DNA from: Agromyces protaetiae
GTDB lineage: Bacteria; Actinomycetota; Actinomycetes; Actinomycetales; Microbacteriaceae
Reading direction: 5' to 3'
DNA: 64,000 nucleotides
NCBI RefSeq assembly: GCF_004135405.1
Contig: NZ_CP035491.1
Location: forward strand, 124,001-188,000
The position numbers were made by a program, and so were the translations under genes. Under the pieces are notes generated by a model that saw only the letters and a program-made list of their open reading frames with translations, was not told the origin of the DNA and ran no database searches. This document shows positions 1-9,232 of the stretch, in pieces (positions within the stretch are counted from its first letter, which is position 1; each line of letters opens with the position of its first letter).

Positions 1-133
1 CGTCGCGGGCACCGTGTACGAGAACACCTACGCGTGGTTCCTCACGATCGCCGACGGGAGGATCGTCGACGGCGTCGCCTTCTACGACAGCATCGCATTC
101 GACGAGCTCTGGAACGGGGTCGACCCCGTCTGA
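1..133 (+). CDS. SnoaL-like/NTF2-fold protein, C-terminal fragment
   Basis: The window opens inside a gene; the frame beginning at base 2 runs 43 codons to a TGA at 131-133. The visible tail contains YAWFLTIADGRIVDGVAFYD followed by an FDELWNGVDP end. The pattern 'F.I.DGRI.....FYDS..FDELW' is typical of the last strands of SnoaL-like nuclear-transport-factor-2 fold proteins, small alpha+beta barrels used as cyclases, isomerases or orphan ligand-binding proteins. Only the final third is present, so catalytic residues cannot be judged. No partner gene is visible upstream. Family assignment is moderately sure; function is unknown. Confidence 0.6.
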   Translation, partial: VAGTVYENTYAWFLTIADGRIVDGVAFYDSIAFDELWNGVDPV

Positions 134-176
134 AGGCAGCGGCCCGGGGCATCCGTCAAGAAAAAACTTCCCAACT

Positions 177-193
177 GACCGTTCGTTCGGTTA
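177..193. promoter_or_regulatory. possible TetR-type operator upstream of MFS gene
   Basis: The sequence GACCGTTCGTTCGGTTA contains ACCG and CGGT half-sites around a TTCGTT centre, the look of many actinobacterial TetR-family operators. A TATTGT hexamer that could be a -10 box starts inside it, about 50 bases before the MFS start codon. No TetR gene is adjacent on the left within the window, so the regulator is unknown. Confidence 0.3.
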
Positions 194-245
194 TTGTGGG
201 GCATCCTCACCTGCGGCCACCGCACGAACAACGGAGTTCAACGAC

Positions 246-1568
246 ATGACCACGACCGCTGCCGAAGAAACCGGTACCCCGACACGCATGCCGAGCGAGG
301 AGCGCAAGGTCCTCGCCTCGACGCTCGTCGGCACCTCGATCGAGTGGTACGACTTCTTCATCTACGCACAGGCCGCCGGCCTCGTGCTCGCCCCGCTCTT
401 CCTGGCGCCCGTCGCCGAGTCCTCCCCCGGCCTCGCCCAGGTGCTCTCGTTCGCGACGATCGGCATCTCGTTCCTCTTCCGCCCGCTCGGCGCGATCGTC
501 GCGGGCCACCTCGGCGACAAGCTCGGCCGCAAGAAGATGCTCGTCTTCACGCTCATCATGATGGGCCTCTCGACGGCGCTCATCGGCCTCCTGCCGACGT
601 ATGCCGCGATCGGCATCGCCGCGCCCGTCCTCCTCATCACCCTCCGCATCCTGCAGGGCTTCTCGGCGGGCGGCGAGTGGGGCGGCGCAGCCCTCATGGC
701 CGTCGAGCACGCCCCCACGAAGCGCCGCGGCTACTTCGGCGCGTACCCGCAGATCGGCGTGCCCGTCGGCATGATCCTCGCGACCGCGACCCTCTGGGTC
801 CTCACGTCGTCGATGTCGCCCGAGGCGTTCCTCGAGTGGGGCTGGCGCGTGCCGTTCCTGCTGTCGATCGTGCTCATCTTCGTCGGCTACCTCATCCGCC
901 GCGCGGTCGACGAGAGCCCCGTCTTCAAGGACCTCCAGCAGCGCAAGAAGGAGTCGTCGGCTCCCCTCGGCCAGCTCTTCCGCCACAACACCAAGCAGGT
1001 CGTGCTCACGGCGATCATCTTCATCGGCAATAACGCCGCCGGGTACCTCCTCATCGCGTTCTTCTCGACCTACGCCGTGACCGTCCTCAAGATGGACCGC
1101 CCGACCGTGCTCCTCGCGACGACCCTCGCGTCGTTCGGCTGGCTCGCGTTCACGCTCCTCGGCGGTCGCATCTCCGACACCCTCGGCCGTGTGCGCACCT
1201 TCCAGCTCGGCTACGGCCTCCTCGCGCTCTGGGCGGTGCCGATGTGGTTCCTCATCGACACGGGGAACATCGTCTGGTACTTCGTCGCGCTCTTCGTCAT
1301 GACGATCGGCCTCGGCCTCTCGTACGGCCCGCAGGCGGCGCTCTACGCCGAGATGTTCCCCGCGAAGGTGCGCTACTCGGGCGTCTCGATCGGCTACGCG
1401 CTCGGCGCCATCCTCGGCGGTGCGTTCGCGCCCATGATCGCCGAGGCGCTCATGAACGCGACCGGCAAGTCGTGGACGATCGGCGTGTACATCGCGATCG
1501 CCGCGGTGGTCTCGTTCATCGGCGTCTCGCTCGTCAAGGAGCCGAAGGGCGTCGACCTGCGCGGCTGA
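246..1568 (+). CDS. MFS transporter, metabolite:H+ symporter (MHS) family
   Basis: This 440-residue membrane protein starts at ATG 246 after a GGAG about nine bases upstream. The N-terminus IEWYDFFIYA, the loop GHLGDKLGRKKML (about residues 82-95) and RILQGFSAGGEWGGA (about 134-150) are hallmarks of the MHS branch of the major facilitator superfamily (ProP, ShiA, KgtP relatives), which couple proton entry to uptake of organic acids, betaines or aromatic acids. A second GxxSDxxGR-type loop (GGRISDTLGRVR) follows near residue 305. About twelve hydrophobic segments are visible. The exact substrate cannot be read from sequence. It ends with a hairpin terminator and stands alone. Confidence 0.85.
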   Translation: MTTTAAEETGTPTRMPSEERKVLASTLVGTSIEWYDFFIYAQAAGLVLAPLFLAPVAESSPGLAQVLSFATIGISFLFRPLGAIVAGHLGDKLGRKKMLVFTLIMMGLSTALIGLLPTYAAIGIAAPVLLITLRILQGFSAGGEWGGAALMAVEHAPTKRRGYFGAYPQIGVPVGMILATATLWVLTSSMSPEAFLEWGWRVPFLLSIVLIFVGYLIRRAVDESPVFKDLQQRKKESSAPLGQLFRHNTKQVVLTAIIFIGNNAAGYLLIAFFSTYAVTVLKMDRPTVLLATTLASFGWLAFTLLGGRISDTLGRVRTFQLGYGLLALWAVPMWFLIDTGNIVWYFVALFVMTIGLGLSYGPQAALYAEMFPAKVRYSGVSIGYALGAILGGAFAPMIAEALMNATGKSWTIGVYIAIAAVVSFIGVSLVKEPKGVDLRG

Positions 1569-1597
1569 CGCGCGGCTGACGCGCGGCACGACGCAGA

Positions 1598-1630
1598 AGA
1601 GCGGCGGATGTCTCGGACATCCGCCGCTCT
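1598..1630. terminator. hairpin terminator between convergent genes, built on the GGATGTCTCG word
   Basis: A perfect 15-base inverted repeat (left arm AGAGCGGCGGATGTC, loop TCG, right arm its exact complement) lies 30 bases after the MFS stop and 33 bases beyond the convergent gene's stop. It has no clear U tract, as is common in GC-rich actinobacteria, and could serve both directions. The left arm and loop contain one full copy of the window's dispersed 10-mer. Confidence 0.75.
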
Positions 1631-1663
1631 GCCGTGTCTGCCTGCGCGCTCCTTAACCGGTGC

Positions 1664-2110
1664 CTACTTCACCGGCGCGTCGACGAGGTGCCGCGCCCCG
1701 TGGCTCAGCACCTTGACGACGAGGTTGTGGCGGCGGAGCGTTTGGATCGTGCGCGTGACCTCGTCGGCCGTGCGGCCGAGGGCGCGCTCGGTCGAGACCA
1801 CGAGCACGTCGCCCGCGCGCAGGGTGCCGAAGAGTCGGCCGAGCCGCTGCTCCCACGTCTCGAGGGTCTCGGGCGCGGGGAACTTGAAGTCGAGGATCTG
1901 CACGCCGAAGGCGGAGAGGTCTTCGCGCTGCTGGAGGATCGAGGGCATGTCGTCGCGCGCGACCACGAGCCCGACGAGGCGCGACCCCTCGGGCTTCGCC
2001 TTCCACCAGTCGCCGTTGCGCTGGAGCTCCTCAAAGCACACCGGGCACTCGATGGCGGTGTGGCCGTGCGGATGCGTGTGGCCGCCGTCGTACTGGATCG
2101 CGTCGCTCAT
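1664..2110 (-). CDS. small resolvase-like (serine recombinase N-terminal domain-like) protein
   Basis: I chose ATG 2110, preceded by GAGGAG nine bases upstream, giving 148 residues; an upstream ATG exists but lacks this signal. Residues 1-25 are His-rich with an ECPVCFEEL motif that could hold a metal. The C-terminal half (GDVLVVSTERALGRTADEVTRTI then LRRHNLVVKVL) resembles the second half of the serine recombinase catalytic fold (normally 'GDTLVVWRLDRLGRS...L...GV.F..L'). There is no DNA-binding tail and no clear catalytic serine motif at the N-terminus, so it is probably not an active recombinase. Comparable small proteins occur widely in Microbacteriaceae; function is unknown. Confidence 0.6.
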   Translation of the reverse strand: MSDAIQYDGGHTHPHGHTAIECPVCFEELQRNGDWWKAKPEGSRLVGLVVARDDMPSILQQREDLSAFGVQILDFKFPAPETLETWEQRLGRLFGTLRAGDVLVVSTERALGRTADEVTRTIQTLRRHNLVVKVLSHGARHLVDAPVK

Positions 2111-2177
2111 GGTCTCGGCTCCTCGGAAGTCTGCCTCCATTCTCCCCGATGTCGTGGGGGCGTGGCATCCTGACCGC

Positions 2178-2750
2178 ATGCCGATCGAGGTACGAGCGGC
2201 GTCGGTCTTCGACGACGTCGCGACGATGGTGGGGCCGAAGCGCCCCGACGCGAACGTGTGCTGGTGCCTGAGCTACCGGGTGGGGTCGAAAGAGAACCTG
2301 TCGCTGCGCGGCACCGCCCGCGGCGAGCGCGTGCGCGAACTCGTCGCCGAACCGCTCGCGCCCGGGGTCATCGCGTACGAGGGCGACGAGCCCGTGGGGT
2401 GGGCTGCGGTGCATCCGCGTGCCGCTACGAGTTTCGCGACGAACCGGCGCATCCCGCACGTCGACGACCTCGACGTGTGGAGCGTGTGGTGCCTGCGCAT
2501 CCGGCCGGGGTATCGCAAGCGCGGGCTGTCGCATCCGCTCCTCGCGGGCGCCGTCGAGTTCGCGCGTGCGAACGGGGCGCCCGCGATCGAGGGCTACCCC
2601 GTCGACAACGCGGGTGCGAAGGTCGACCTCACGATGGCGTACGTCGGCACGCGGGCGCTCTTCGAGCGGGCCGGGTTCGAGAAGGCGGCCGACACCGACT
2701 CGGTCGTCGGCGGGTTCCCGCGCGTGGTCATGCGGCTCGACCTGCGGTAG
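2178..2750 (+). CDS. GNAT family N-acetyltransferase
   Basis: This 190-residue protein starts at ATG 2178, divergent from the resolvase-like gene with only 67 bases between. It has the GNAT layout: an N-terminal strand-helix with a C-W-C-L cluster (VCWCLSY), beta4 'VWSVWCLRIRPGYRKRGLSHPLL' carrying the acetyl-CoA pyrophosphate loop (R-K-R-G-L-S, a variant of QxxGxG/A), and a C-terminal 'YVGTRALFERAGFEKAA' segment typical of motif B. It probably acetylates a small amine or toxin, but the substrate is not predictable. A short acidic protein gene follows 26 bases downstream. Confidence 0.8.
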   Translation: MPIEVRAASVFDDVATMVGPKRPDANVCWCLSYRVGSKENLSLRGTARGERVRELVAEPLAPGVIAYEGDEPVGWAAVHPRAATSFATNRRIPHVDDLDVWSVWCLRIRPGYRKRGLSHPLLAGAVEFARANGAPAIEGYPVDNAGAKVDLTMAYVGTRALFERAGFEKAADTDSVVGGFPRVVMRLDLR

Positions 2751-2776
2751 CTTCGACCACGAGGGGGCTGATTCGC

Positions 2777-2971
2777 ATGACCGATTTCGTCGACCCGTTG
2801 GAAGAGCCGTTCGCCTACGACCGCGACCCGCGCGCCGCGCGCGACTTCGCAGAGCAAGACGCCGAAGCGGCGCTCATCGACCGCGAGCACCGCGCCGAAG
2901 AGGCCGCGTCGGGCGTCGACGAACTCACGCTCGAGGAGCAGGACGAAGAAGACCTCCTGCCCGACGAGTGA
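2777..2971 (+). CDS. small acidic protein of unknown function
   Basis: A 64-residue protein encoded 26 bases after the GNAT gene, in a different frame from it. It begins MTDFVDPLEEPF and ends LEEQDEEDLLPDE; roughly a third of residues are Asp or Glu, with Ala and Arg between. GAGGGGG a few bases upstream of the ATG is a good ribosome site. Low complexity and acidity suggest a disordered, soluble protein. I do not recognise the family; similar short acidic proteins are common in Microbacteriaceae. Possibly co-transcribed with the acetyltransferase. Confidence 0.6.
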   Translation: MTDFVDPLEEPFAYDRDPRAARDFAEQDAEAALIDREHRAEEAASGVDELTLEEQDEEDLLPDE

Positions 2972-2992
2972 GCTGCAGGTCGCCGTCGCCCG

Positions 2993-3508
2993 TCAGAGGA
3001 AGAGTTTGAACCCCGTGTGCGACGGCTCGAAGCCGAGGCGTGCGTAGAAGCGGTGCGCGTCGATGCGGCGCGCATCCGACGTGAGCTGCACGAGCGAGGC
3101 GCCCTGCTCGCGACCGCGGTCGACCGCCCACCGGATCATCGCCGAGCCGATGCCGCCGCTGCGGAGACGTTCGTCGATCCGCACCGCCTCGATCTGCAGG
3201 CGTGTCGACCCGCCGCGCGCGAGGCCCGGAATGAGGGTGAGCTGCATGGTGCCGACGACCTGCTCCGCATCGGGGCCGGCGACCGGCTCGACGACGACGA
3301 GCAGGTTCGCAGGGTCTGCGTCGATGGCGTCGAACGCCCGCTCGTAGCCCGCCCGGGCCTCTGGCGAGGTCGAGTCCTCGCCGCCGCGGAAGGCGTCGGT
3401 CGCGAGGAGCGCGATGAGTGCGGGCAGGTCGTCGCGACGCGCACGACGGAGGGCGTAGTCGGCATCGCGCGCGTGCAGGGTGGCGAGGTCGGTCGAGTCG
3501 GGTGCCAT
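2993..3508 (-). CDS. GNAT family N-acetyltransferase
   Basis: A 171-residue GNAT enzyme. Strand beta4 and the acetyl-CoA loop are clear at about residues 105-125: RLQIEAVRIDERLRSGGIGS followed by AMIRWAVDRGREQG. RSGGIGSAMI is a classical R/Q-x-x-G-x-G/A motif. Motif B is LVQLTSDARRIDAHRFYARLGFEPSHTGFKLFL at the C-terminus, where Y in 'RFYARLGF' is the usual general acid. The architecture with 'QLTSDARR..AHRFYARLGF' is the phosphinothricin/aminoglycoside-type small GNAT arrangement, but the acceptor is unknown. It is convergent with the preceding small acidic protein gene. Confidence 0.82.
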   Translation of the reverse strand: MAPDSTDLATLHARDADYALRRARRDDLPALIALLATDAFRGGEDSTSPEARAGYERAFDAIDADPANLLVVVEPVAGPDAEQVVGTMQLTLIPGLARGGSTRLQIEAVRIDERLRSGGIGSAMIRWAVDRGREQGASLVQLTSDARRIDAHRFYARLGFEPSHTGFKLFL

Positions 3509-3601
3509 GGCTTCGAGCCTCTCATGGATGGTTCATGAGGATTTCTCTGTTGGATGTCGCTCCGCAGCAGTAGGTTGGGCGGCGGGTCGAAAGGGGTCTC
3601 G

Positions 3602-4966
3602 ATGCCTGCATCCGATGGTCTCGCCGCGTTGGAGCGGCTCCGCGCCGAGCTCACGGGCACGCTCGTGCTCCCGGGAGACGCCGAGTACGACACGGCTCGC
3701 CTGCCGTGGAACCGCGCGATCGACCAGCGTCCGGCGGCGATCGCGACACCGGCGGACACGGCGGATGTCTCGCGCATCGTGCGTGCCGCCGCCGACGCCG
3801 GGCTAGCGGTGACCGTGCAGCCGAACGGCCACGGCGCAGCGGGCGACCTTCAGGGGGTCGTCCTCGTGCGTCCGACCCGGTTCGACACGATCGCCGTCGA
3901 CGAGCAGGCGCGCATCCTGCGCGTCGGCGCGGGCGTCAACTGGGGCGCCGCGCTCGCGAAGCTCGAGGGCACGGGGCTCATCGCCCTCGCCGGCTCCAAC
4001 CCCATGGTCAACGCCGCAGCCCTCTCGATCAACGGCGGGCAGTCGATGTTCAGCCGTCGGTACGGCCTCGCGGCGCGCGCGATCGTGTCGGCCGAGGTCG
4101 TGGATGCCTCGGGCACGGCCCGCCGGATCACCGACGCCGACGACCCCGAAGTCATCTGGGCGCTGCGGGGCGGCGGCGGGCACTTCGCGATCGTCACCGA
4201 ACTCGAACTCGCGCTCTATCCCGGCGAACGGCTCTTCGGCGGCAGCCTCCTCTTCCCCGAGACCTGGGCCGAGCCCGTCATCGCCGCGGCGTTCGCGCTC
4301 GCGCGGGACGTGCCCGACCTCGGGGTCGACGCGGGCATGATGTCCCTGCCCGACCACGAGATGGTGCCCCCTCCTCTGCGCGGGCAGACCGTGGCATCCG
4401 TCGCCCTCGTCCACGTCGGCGACCCGGCCGAGGGGCAGTCGTACGCCGACCGGCTCCTCGCGGTCGCGCAGCCGATCGCGAACACGCTGCAGCCGTTCAC
4501 GATCGGGCAGCTCGCGGCCGTCGCGGGCGAACCGACCGACCCGATGCCGACCGTCGACTTCGGAGGCAGCGTCGATGCGGCCGACGACGCCTTCGCGGCG
4601 GAGTTCGTCGCGGCGTTCACGACGGGTGCGCGGTCGGGGCTCGGCCGTGCGAGCTTCCGCGCACTCGGCGGCGCGATCGCCGACGAGCTCGGCGCCGACC
4701 GGGCCGCGATCGGTGCACCGCAGGCGCCCGCGCTCCTCAACTCGGGCGTCGTGCCGTTCGGGCCTCACGTCGACCCGGCCGCGGCCCTCGCACCGCTCCG
4801 CGAGCTCGTCGCCCGGCACCGCGGCGACCGAGGCATCCCGAGCTTCCTCGGCGCCGGCACGACGTTCGCCGACGCCTACCCCGCCGAGACGATCGACCGG
4901 CTCGGCGGCGTCAAGCTGCGCGTCGACCCCGGGAACGTGATCCGCGCGAACCGTCCGCTGCGCTGA
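3602..4966 (+). CDS. FAD-binding oxidoreductase (PCMH/VAO fold, BBE-like)
   Basis: I chose ATG 3602, which has AAAGGGG seven bases upstream, giving 454 residues. Residues about 40-210 form the PCMH FAD-binding domain: RPAAIATPADTADVSRIVRAA, then VQPNGHGAAGDL, whose His is at the position of the 8-alpha-histidyl FAD attachment in the berberine-bridge/GGHS family, and later GGGGHFAIVTELELALYP, equivalent to the conserved 'GGGGNFGVVT'. The C-terminal half is the substrate-binding cap, ending VDPGNVIRANRPL, the BBE-type 'YDPxNxFRxNQ' terminus. Such enzymes oxidise sugars, alkaloid-like or aromatic alcohols with oxygen. It stands alone and converges with aspS. Confidence 0.8.
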   Translation: MPASDGLAALERLRAELTGTLVLPGDAEYDTARLPWNRAIDQRPAAIATPADTADVSRIVRAAADAGLAVTVQPNGHGAAGDLQGVVLVRPTRFDTIAVDEQARILRVGAGVNWGAALAKLEGTGLIALAGSNPMVNAAALSINGGQSMFSRRYGLAARAIVSAEVVDASGTARRITDADDPEVIWALRGGGGHFAIVTELELALYPGERLFGGSLLFPETWAEPVIAAAFALARDVPDLGVDAGMMSLPDHEMVPPPLRGQTVASVALVHVGDPAEGQSYADRLLAVAQPIANTLQPFTIGQLAAVAGEPTDPMPTVDFGGSVDAADDAFAAEFVAAFTTGARSGLGRASFRALGGAIADELGADRAAIGAPQAPALLNSGVVPFGPHVDPAAALAPLRELVARHRGDRGIPSFLGAGTTFADAYPAETIDRLGGVKLRVDPGNVIRANRPLR

Positions 4967-4988
4967 CCCGGGGGCCGCGCGCTGCGCG

Positions 4989-6764
4989 CTACTCGACCTC
5001 CGCAGGCTCGGGCTTCGCGTCGACCCCGGCCTCTTTGCGCTGCTCGGCCGTGATGGGCGCGGGCGCGTTCGTGAGAGGGTCGTGGCCGCCGCCCGACTTC
5101 GGGAACGCGATGACGTCGCGGATCGACGCCGACCCCGTGAGGAGCGTCATGATGCGGTCCCAGCCGAACGCGATGCCGCCGTGCGGCGGGGCGCCGAAGG
5201 CGAACGCGTCGAGGAGGAAGCCGAACTTCTCCTGCGCCTCCTCGGGGCCGATGCCCATGACGTCGAAGACGCGCTCCTGCACGTCGCGGCGGTGGATGCG
5301 GATCGAGCCGCCGCCGATCTCGTTGCCGTTGCAGACGATGTCGTAGGCGTAGGCGAGCGCGTTGCCCGGGTCGGACTCGAACGTGTCGATCCACTCGGGG
5401 GTCGGCGACGTGAACGCGTGGTGTACGGCCGTCCAGGCGGAGTGGCCGAGGTCGACGTCGTCGTCTTCGCCCGTGGGCTTGAAGAGCGGCGCGTCGACGA
5501 CCCACACGAACGCCCACGCGTCCTCGTCGATCTGGCCCGTGCGGCGCGCGATCTCTTGACGCGCGGCGCCGAGGAGGGCGCGCGACTCGTTCGTCGCGCC
5601 GGCCGCGAAGAACACGGCGTCGCCGGGGTTCGCGCCGGTGGCGGCCGCGAGGCCGTCGCGCTCTGCGTCGGTGAGGTTCTTCGCGACGGGGCCGCCGAGG
5701 GTGCCGTCTTCGCCGAAGGTCACGTAGGCGAGGCCGCGGGCGCCGCGCTGCTTCGCCCACTCCTGCCAGGCGTCGAACTGGCGGCGCGGCTGGTCGGCGC
5801 CGCCCGCCATGACGACGGCCCCCACGTACTCCGACTGGAACACGCGGAACGTCGTGTCGGCGAAGTACTCGGTGAGCTCGACGATGGGGTTGCCGAACCG
5901 CAGGTCGGGCTTGTCGGAGCCGTAGAGACGCATGGCCTCGTGGTAGGTCATCCGCGGGATCGGGGTCTCGACCTTGACGCCGATGAGGTCCCACAGCGCG
6001 ACGAGGATCTTCTCGCCGAGCGCGATCACATCCTCCTGGTCGACGAAGCTCATCTCGACGTCGAGCTGCGTGAACTCGGGCTGGCGGTCGGCGCGGAAGT
6101 CTTCGTCGCGGTAGCAGCGGGCGATCTGGTAGTACCGCTCCATGCCGCCGACCATGAGGAGCTGCTTGAACAGCTGCGGCGACTGCGGCAGGGCGTACCA
6201 CGACCCGGGCGCGAGGCGCGCGGGCACGAGGAAGTCGCGCGCACCCTCGGGCGTCGAGCGCGTGAGGGTCGGGGTCTCGATCTCGACGAAGTCTTCAGCG
6301 TCGAGCACGCGGCGGGCGGCCTGGTTCGCCTTCGCGCGCAGGCGCAGGGCGCCGGCCGTCGCCGGGCGGCGCATGTCGAGGTAGCGGTACTTGAGGCGGG
6401 CCTCTTCGCCCACGACCTCGGAGTCGGCGAGCGCCGTCGACACCTGGAACGGCAGCGGCGCCGACTCGTTGAGCGTCACCACGTCGTGCGCGATGACCTC
6501 GATGTCGCCCGTCGCGAGGTTGGCGTTGGCGTTGCCCGCGGGGCGCGCCGACACCTCGCCCGTGATCTGGAGCACGAACTCGCTGCGCAGCGGGTGCGCC
6601 ACGGCCTCGTCGCGGATGACGACCTGGGCGATGCCCGAGGCATCCCGAAGATCGATGAAGGCGACCCCGCCGTGATCGCGGCGGCGGTCGACCCAACCGG
6701 TGAGGGTGACGGTCTGACCGATGTGCTCGGCTCGGAGCGAGCCGACCTTGTGGGTGCGCAGCAC
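4989..6764 (-). CDS. aspS: aspartate--tRNA ligase (class II, bacterial type)
   Basis: The start is the GTG at 6764: AGGAAGGA lies eight bases upstream and the protein then begins (M)[18 protein letters not shown], the normal AspRS N-terminus; 591 residues match the family length. An OB-fold anticodon-binding domain (about 1-110) precedes the class II catalytic core with [13 protein letters not shown], the motif 2 region [21 protein letters not shown], and motif 3 GWDRIMTLL near the C-terminus. The bacterial GAD insertion lies between (about 290-420). It charges tRNA-Asp in the cytosol; many actinobacteria use a relaxed-specificity form that also charges tRNA-Asn for the amidotransferase route, but that cannot be decided here. 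Confidence 0.95.
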   Translation of the reverse strand: MLRTHKVGSLRAEHIGQTVTLTGWVDRRRDHGGVAFIDLRDASGIAQVVIRDEAVAHPLRSEFVLQITGEVSARPAGNANANLATGDIEVIAHDVVTLNESAPLPFQVSTALADSEVVGEEARLKYRYLDMRRPATAGALRLRAKANQAARRVLDAEDFVEIETPTLTRSTPEGARDFLVPARLAPGSWYALPQSPQLFKQLLMVGGMERYYQIARCYRDEDFRADRQPEFTQLDVEMSFVDQEDVIALGEKILVALWDLIGVKVETPIPRMTYHEAMRLYGSDKPDLRFGNPIVELTEYFADTTFRVFQSEYVGAVVMAGGADQPRRQFDAWQEWAKQRGARGLAYVTFGEDGTLGGPVAKNLTDAERDGLAAATGANPGDAVFFAAGATNESRALLGAARQEIARRTGQIDEDAWAFVWVVDAPLFKPTGEDDDVDLGHSAWTAVHHAFTSPTPEWIDTFESDPGNALAYAYDIVCNGNEIGGGSIRIHRRDVQERVFDVMGIGPEEAQEKFGFLLDAFAFGAPPHGGIAFGWDRIMTLLTGSASIRDVIAFPKSGGGHDPLTNAPAPITAEQRKEAGVDAKPEPAEVE

Positions 6765-6819
6765 GGAGCTGGTCCTTCCTGAAGACGGGATCGCGCGCGG
6801 TGCGCGCATCCGTGCGATT

Positions 6820-8039
6820 CTACCCAGCCCGCCCGGGAGGGCCCTGCGCAGGCGCGACGCGGTCGAGCCAGGGCAGCATCGTCTTGAGCGCGCGCAGCGC
6901 GACGAGTCCGTGCCCGGTCTTCGGGATGAGCTCGCTCGTGACGTCGGTGCCGAGGGCGCGTTGGCGGGCGACGAACGCCTCGGTGAGGTCGGGCCGCACG
7001 AGGGTGTCGGTCTCGCCCTGGGCGACGAAGAGCGGGATGTCGTAGCGGGCGGTGCCCGGGGTGTTCTCGGCGAGGAGGCTCGCCCACGGCTCGACCTCGC
7101 CGGGGTCGCCCGTCAGGAACCCGTCGATGAGGGGTGTCGCGATCTCGTGAAGCTCTGTGTTCTGCCCGAAGAGACAGAGATCGTTCATCTTCGGCAGGGC
7201 TGCGATCGCCGCTGGCGTCAGGATCGTGTCGAGGTCGGCGCCGGGGGTGTCGGCGTAGACCGACGCGTAGGCGTCGAACGCGTACGCCCCGATCGTGACG
7301 CCCGAGACATCCCCGATGTCGGCGTTCAAGAGCTCGGTGAGCTCGACCGCGGGCGCCGCGACGGCGACCGCCTGCACGTCGAGGTCGGGCGCGTAGGAGT
7401 CGGCGAGCTCGGCGGCGAAGAGCACCGCCTGGCCGCCTTGCGAATGCCCCCACAGGGCGACGCGATCGGATGCCCCGGTGTCGAGGCCGCGCGCGGCGCG
7501 CGCGATGTCGAGCACGTTCCGCCCCTCGGTCGAACCGATGAGGTACGAGTCGGGGCCGGCCGCGCCCATCCCCGCGAAGTCCGTGTACACGACGACGTAG
7601 TCGCGGGCGATGAGCTCGTCGAAGCCCTCGACGAGGTCGAACGGGTCGATGCCCCACGAGGGGCGCAGCGCCCGACGGCACCCGTCGTCGGATGCCCCCA
7701 CGACACCATCGTGCGCCCGCCCTGGGGCGCGGGCTTCTCGGGCGCCGCGACGACGCCCGACACGAGGATGTCTGCACCGTTCAGATCGGTCGAGTGGTAG
7801 AGCACCTTCCACGCCTTGACGCCGTGGGGCGCGCTCTCGATGGGCTGCGTCCGCACGATCTCGCCGGGCTTCCCGGCCGGCATCGGGGTCGGCAGGGCGT
7901 AGAACGTCGGGTCGGTGCGTTCCTGCTCGGCCCCTTCGATCAACCGGCGTGGCCAGTCGCACGCGGCGAGTGCGGACACGACGACGGCCGCGGCGATGAT
8001 CGCCGCGGCCGCGCGGCCGGCACGTGTCAGGGTACGCAC
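6820..8039 (-). pseudogene. secreted lipase/alpha-beta hydrolase (LIP family), split by one-base frameshift
   Basis: The N-terminal part starts at GTG 8039 (AGGAAGA upstream) with a lipoprotein-type signal ending SALAAC, then runs ...TMVSWGHPTTGAVGRCAP. The rest of the enzyme is in another frame: RPSWGIDPFDLVEGFDELIA, the nucleophile elbow ALWGHSQGGQAV, and the late 'GETDTLVRP' and '[10 protein letters not shown]' Asp and His motifs. The two halves join if one C is added to the four-C run at about 7660-7663 (restoring CAPSWGID). The family is the secretory triacylglycerol lipase LIP family. As written the gene is broken; an assembly indel in a homopolymer is as likely as true decay, because both halves are otherwise intact. 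Confidence 0.8.
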
Positions 8040-8069
8040 CGGCGGGTCTTCCTACTGCCTACTTCGCGG

Positions 8070-8609
8070 TCACACCGCGTCAGCGCGCTTGGGCAGCTTC
8101 CAGCCCGCGCGCGGGAAGTGGCAGGTGTACCCGTTGGGGTAGCGCTCCAGGTAGTCCTGGTGCTCGGGCTCGGCCTCCCAGAACGGGCCCGCGGGCTCGA
8201 TCGTCGTCGTCGCGGGCCCAGGCCAGAGGCCCGAGGCATCCACGTCTTCGATCGTGTCGATCGCGACCTTCTCCTGCTCCTCCGAGAGGGGGAAGATCGC
8301 CGAGCGGTAGCTCGTGCCGATGTCGTTGCCCTGACGGTTCAGGGTCGACGGGTCGTGGATCTGGAAGAAGAACTCGAGCAGGTCGCGGTAGCTCGTCTTC
8401 TGCGGGTCGAAGACGACCTCGAGCGCCTCGGCGTGGCCGGGGTGGTTGCGGTAGGTGGCGTGGTCGTTCTGCCCGCCCGTGTAGCCGACGCGCGTCTGGA
8501 GGACGCCCGGCTGCTTGCGGACGAGGTCTTCCATGCCCCAGAAACAGCCGCCCGCGAGGACGGCGGTCTCGGTACCCGGGATGCTCGTGACGGTTCCGTT
8601 GTCGGTCAT
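8070..8609 (-). CDS. msrA: peptide-methionine (S)-S-oxide reductase
   Basis: A 179-residue protein starting at ATG 8609, whose start overlaps the msrB stop by four bases (ATGA), implying translational coupling. The catalytic [10 protein letters not shown] motif is at about residues 20-29 (the Cys is the sulfenic-acid-forming residue), followed by [17 protein letters not shown] and [23 protein letters not shown], all diagnostic of MsrA. It reduces the S-epimer of methionine sulfoxide in oxidised proteins using thioredoxin. Only a few C-terminal residues ([10 protein letters not shown]) offer a resolving Cys. Paired with msrB, the two cover both sulfoxide epimers. Confidence 0.95.
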   Translation of the reverse strand: MTDNGTVTSIPGTETAVLAGGCFWGMEDLVRKQPGVLQTRVGYTGGQNDHATYRNHPGHAEALEVVFDPQKTSYRDLLEFFFQIHDPSTLNRQGNDIGTSYRSAIFPLSEEQEKVAIDTIEDVDASGLWPGPATTTIEPAGPFWEAEPEHQDYLERYPNGYTCHFPRAGWKLPKRADAV

Positions 8610-9076
8610 GCGTGGTGCTCCTCGTCGGTGGTTCCCTCGAACAGGGCACGGTACGCACCGTACCCCTCGGCCTCGAGGTCCGCGAGCGGTACGAACCGCA
8701 GCGACGCCGAGTTGATGCAATAGCGAAGCCCGCCCTGGTCGGCGGGGCCGTCGTCGAAGACGTGTCCGAGGTGGCTGTCGGCTCCTGCCGAGCGCACCTC
8801 GACGCGCTTCATCCACAGCGAGCGGTCGACCTTCTCCACGATCGACGACTCGTCGATCGGTCGGGTGAAGCTCGGCCAGCCCGAACGGCTGTCGTACTTG
8901 TCGGTCGACGCGAAGAGCGGCTGTCCCGACACGACGTCGACGTAGATGCCGTCGTCGTGGCTGTTCCAGTACTCATTGCGGAACGCGGGCTCGGTCGCGT
9001 CGTCCTGGGTGACCTTGCGCTGGAGGGGCGTCAGCTTCGCGAGCGCCTCCTCGGTCCTCCGGTACTCGGTTGCCAT
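8606..9076 (-). CDS. msrB: peptide-methionine (R)-S-oxide reductase
   Basis: A 156-residue protein; ATG 9076 follows AGGGGAA at a normal distance, whereas the longer open frame upstream has no such signal. MsrB signatures are [30 protein letters not shown], the [10 protein letters not shown] loop and the catalytic Cys in [13 protein letters not shown]. The two CxxC zinc pairs found in many MsrB proteins are absent, so this is the zinc-free form. It reduces the R-epimer of methionine sulfoxide. First gene of an msrB-msrA operon, with the next start overlapping its stop. Confidence 0.95.
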   Translation of the reverse strand: MATEYRRTEEALAKLTPLQRKVTQDDATEPAFRNEYWNSHDDGIYVDVVSGQPLFASTDKYDSRSGWPSFTRPIDESSIVEKVDRSLWMKRVEVRSAGADSHLGHVFDDGPADQGGLRYCINSASLRFVPLADLEAEGYGAYRALFEGTTDEEHHA

Positions 9077-9232
9077 CTGTGTTTCCCCTTCCTCGACATC
9101 GCTGGCTGCGACGCCGAGATATAGAACACCGTATGATCCGGTTTCGTTCCCGTCCGCACCTCCGTGCCGGAGCACTCAGCCGCGACCTCTAGGCTCGTAG
9201 CACCGCCACCGAAGAAGAGGAGCACTCCCGCC

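Noticed and set aside
1664-2110. Active site-specific serine recombinase
   Set aside because: No N-terminal catalytic Ser motif or DNA-binding C-terminal domain; only the second half of the fold is recognisable, and there are no repeat or att-like sites nearby.
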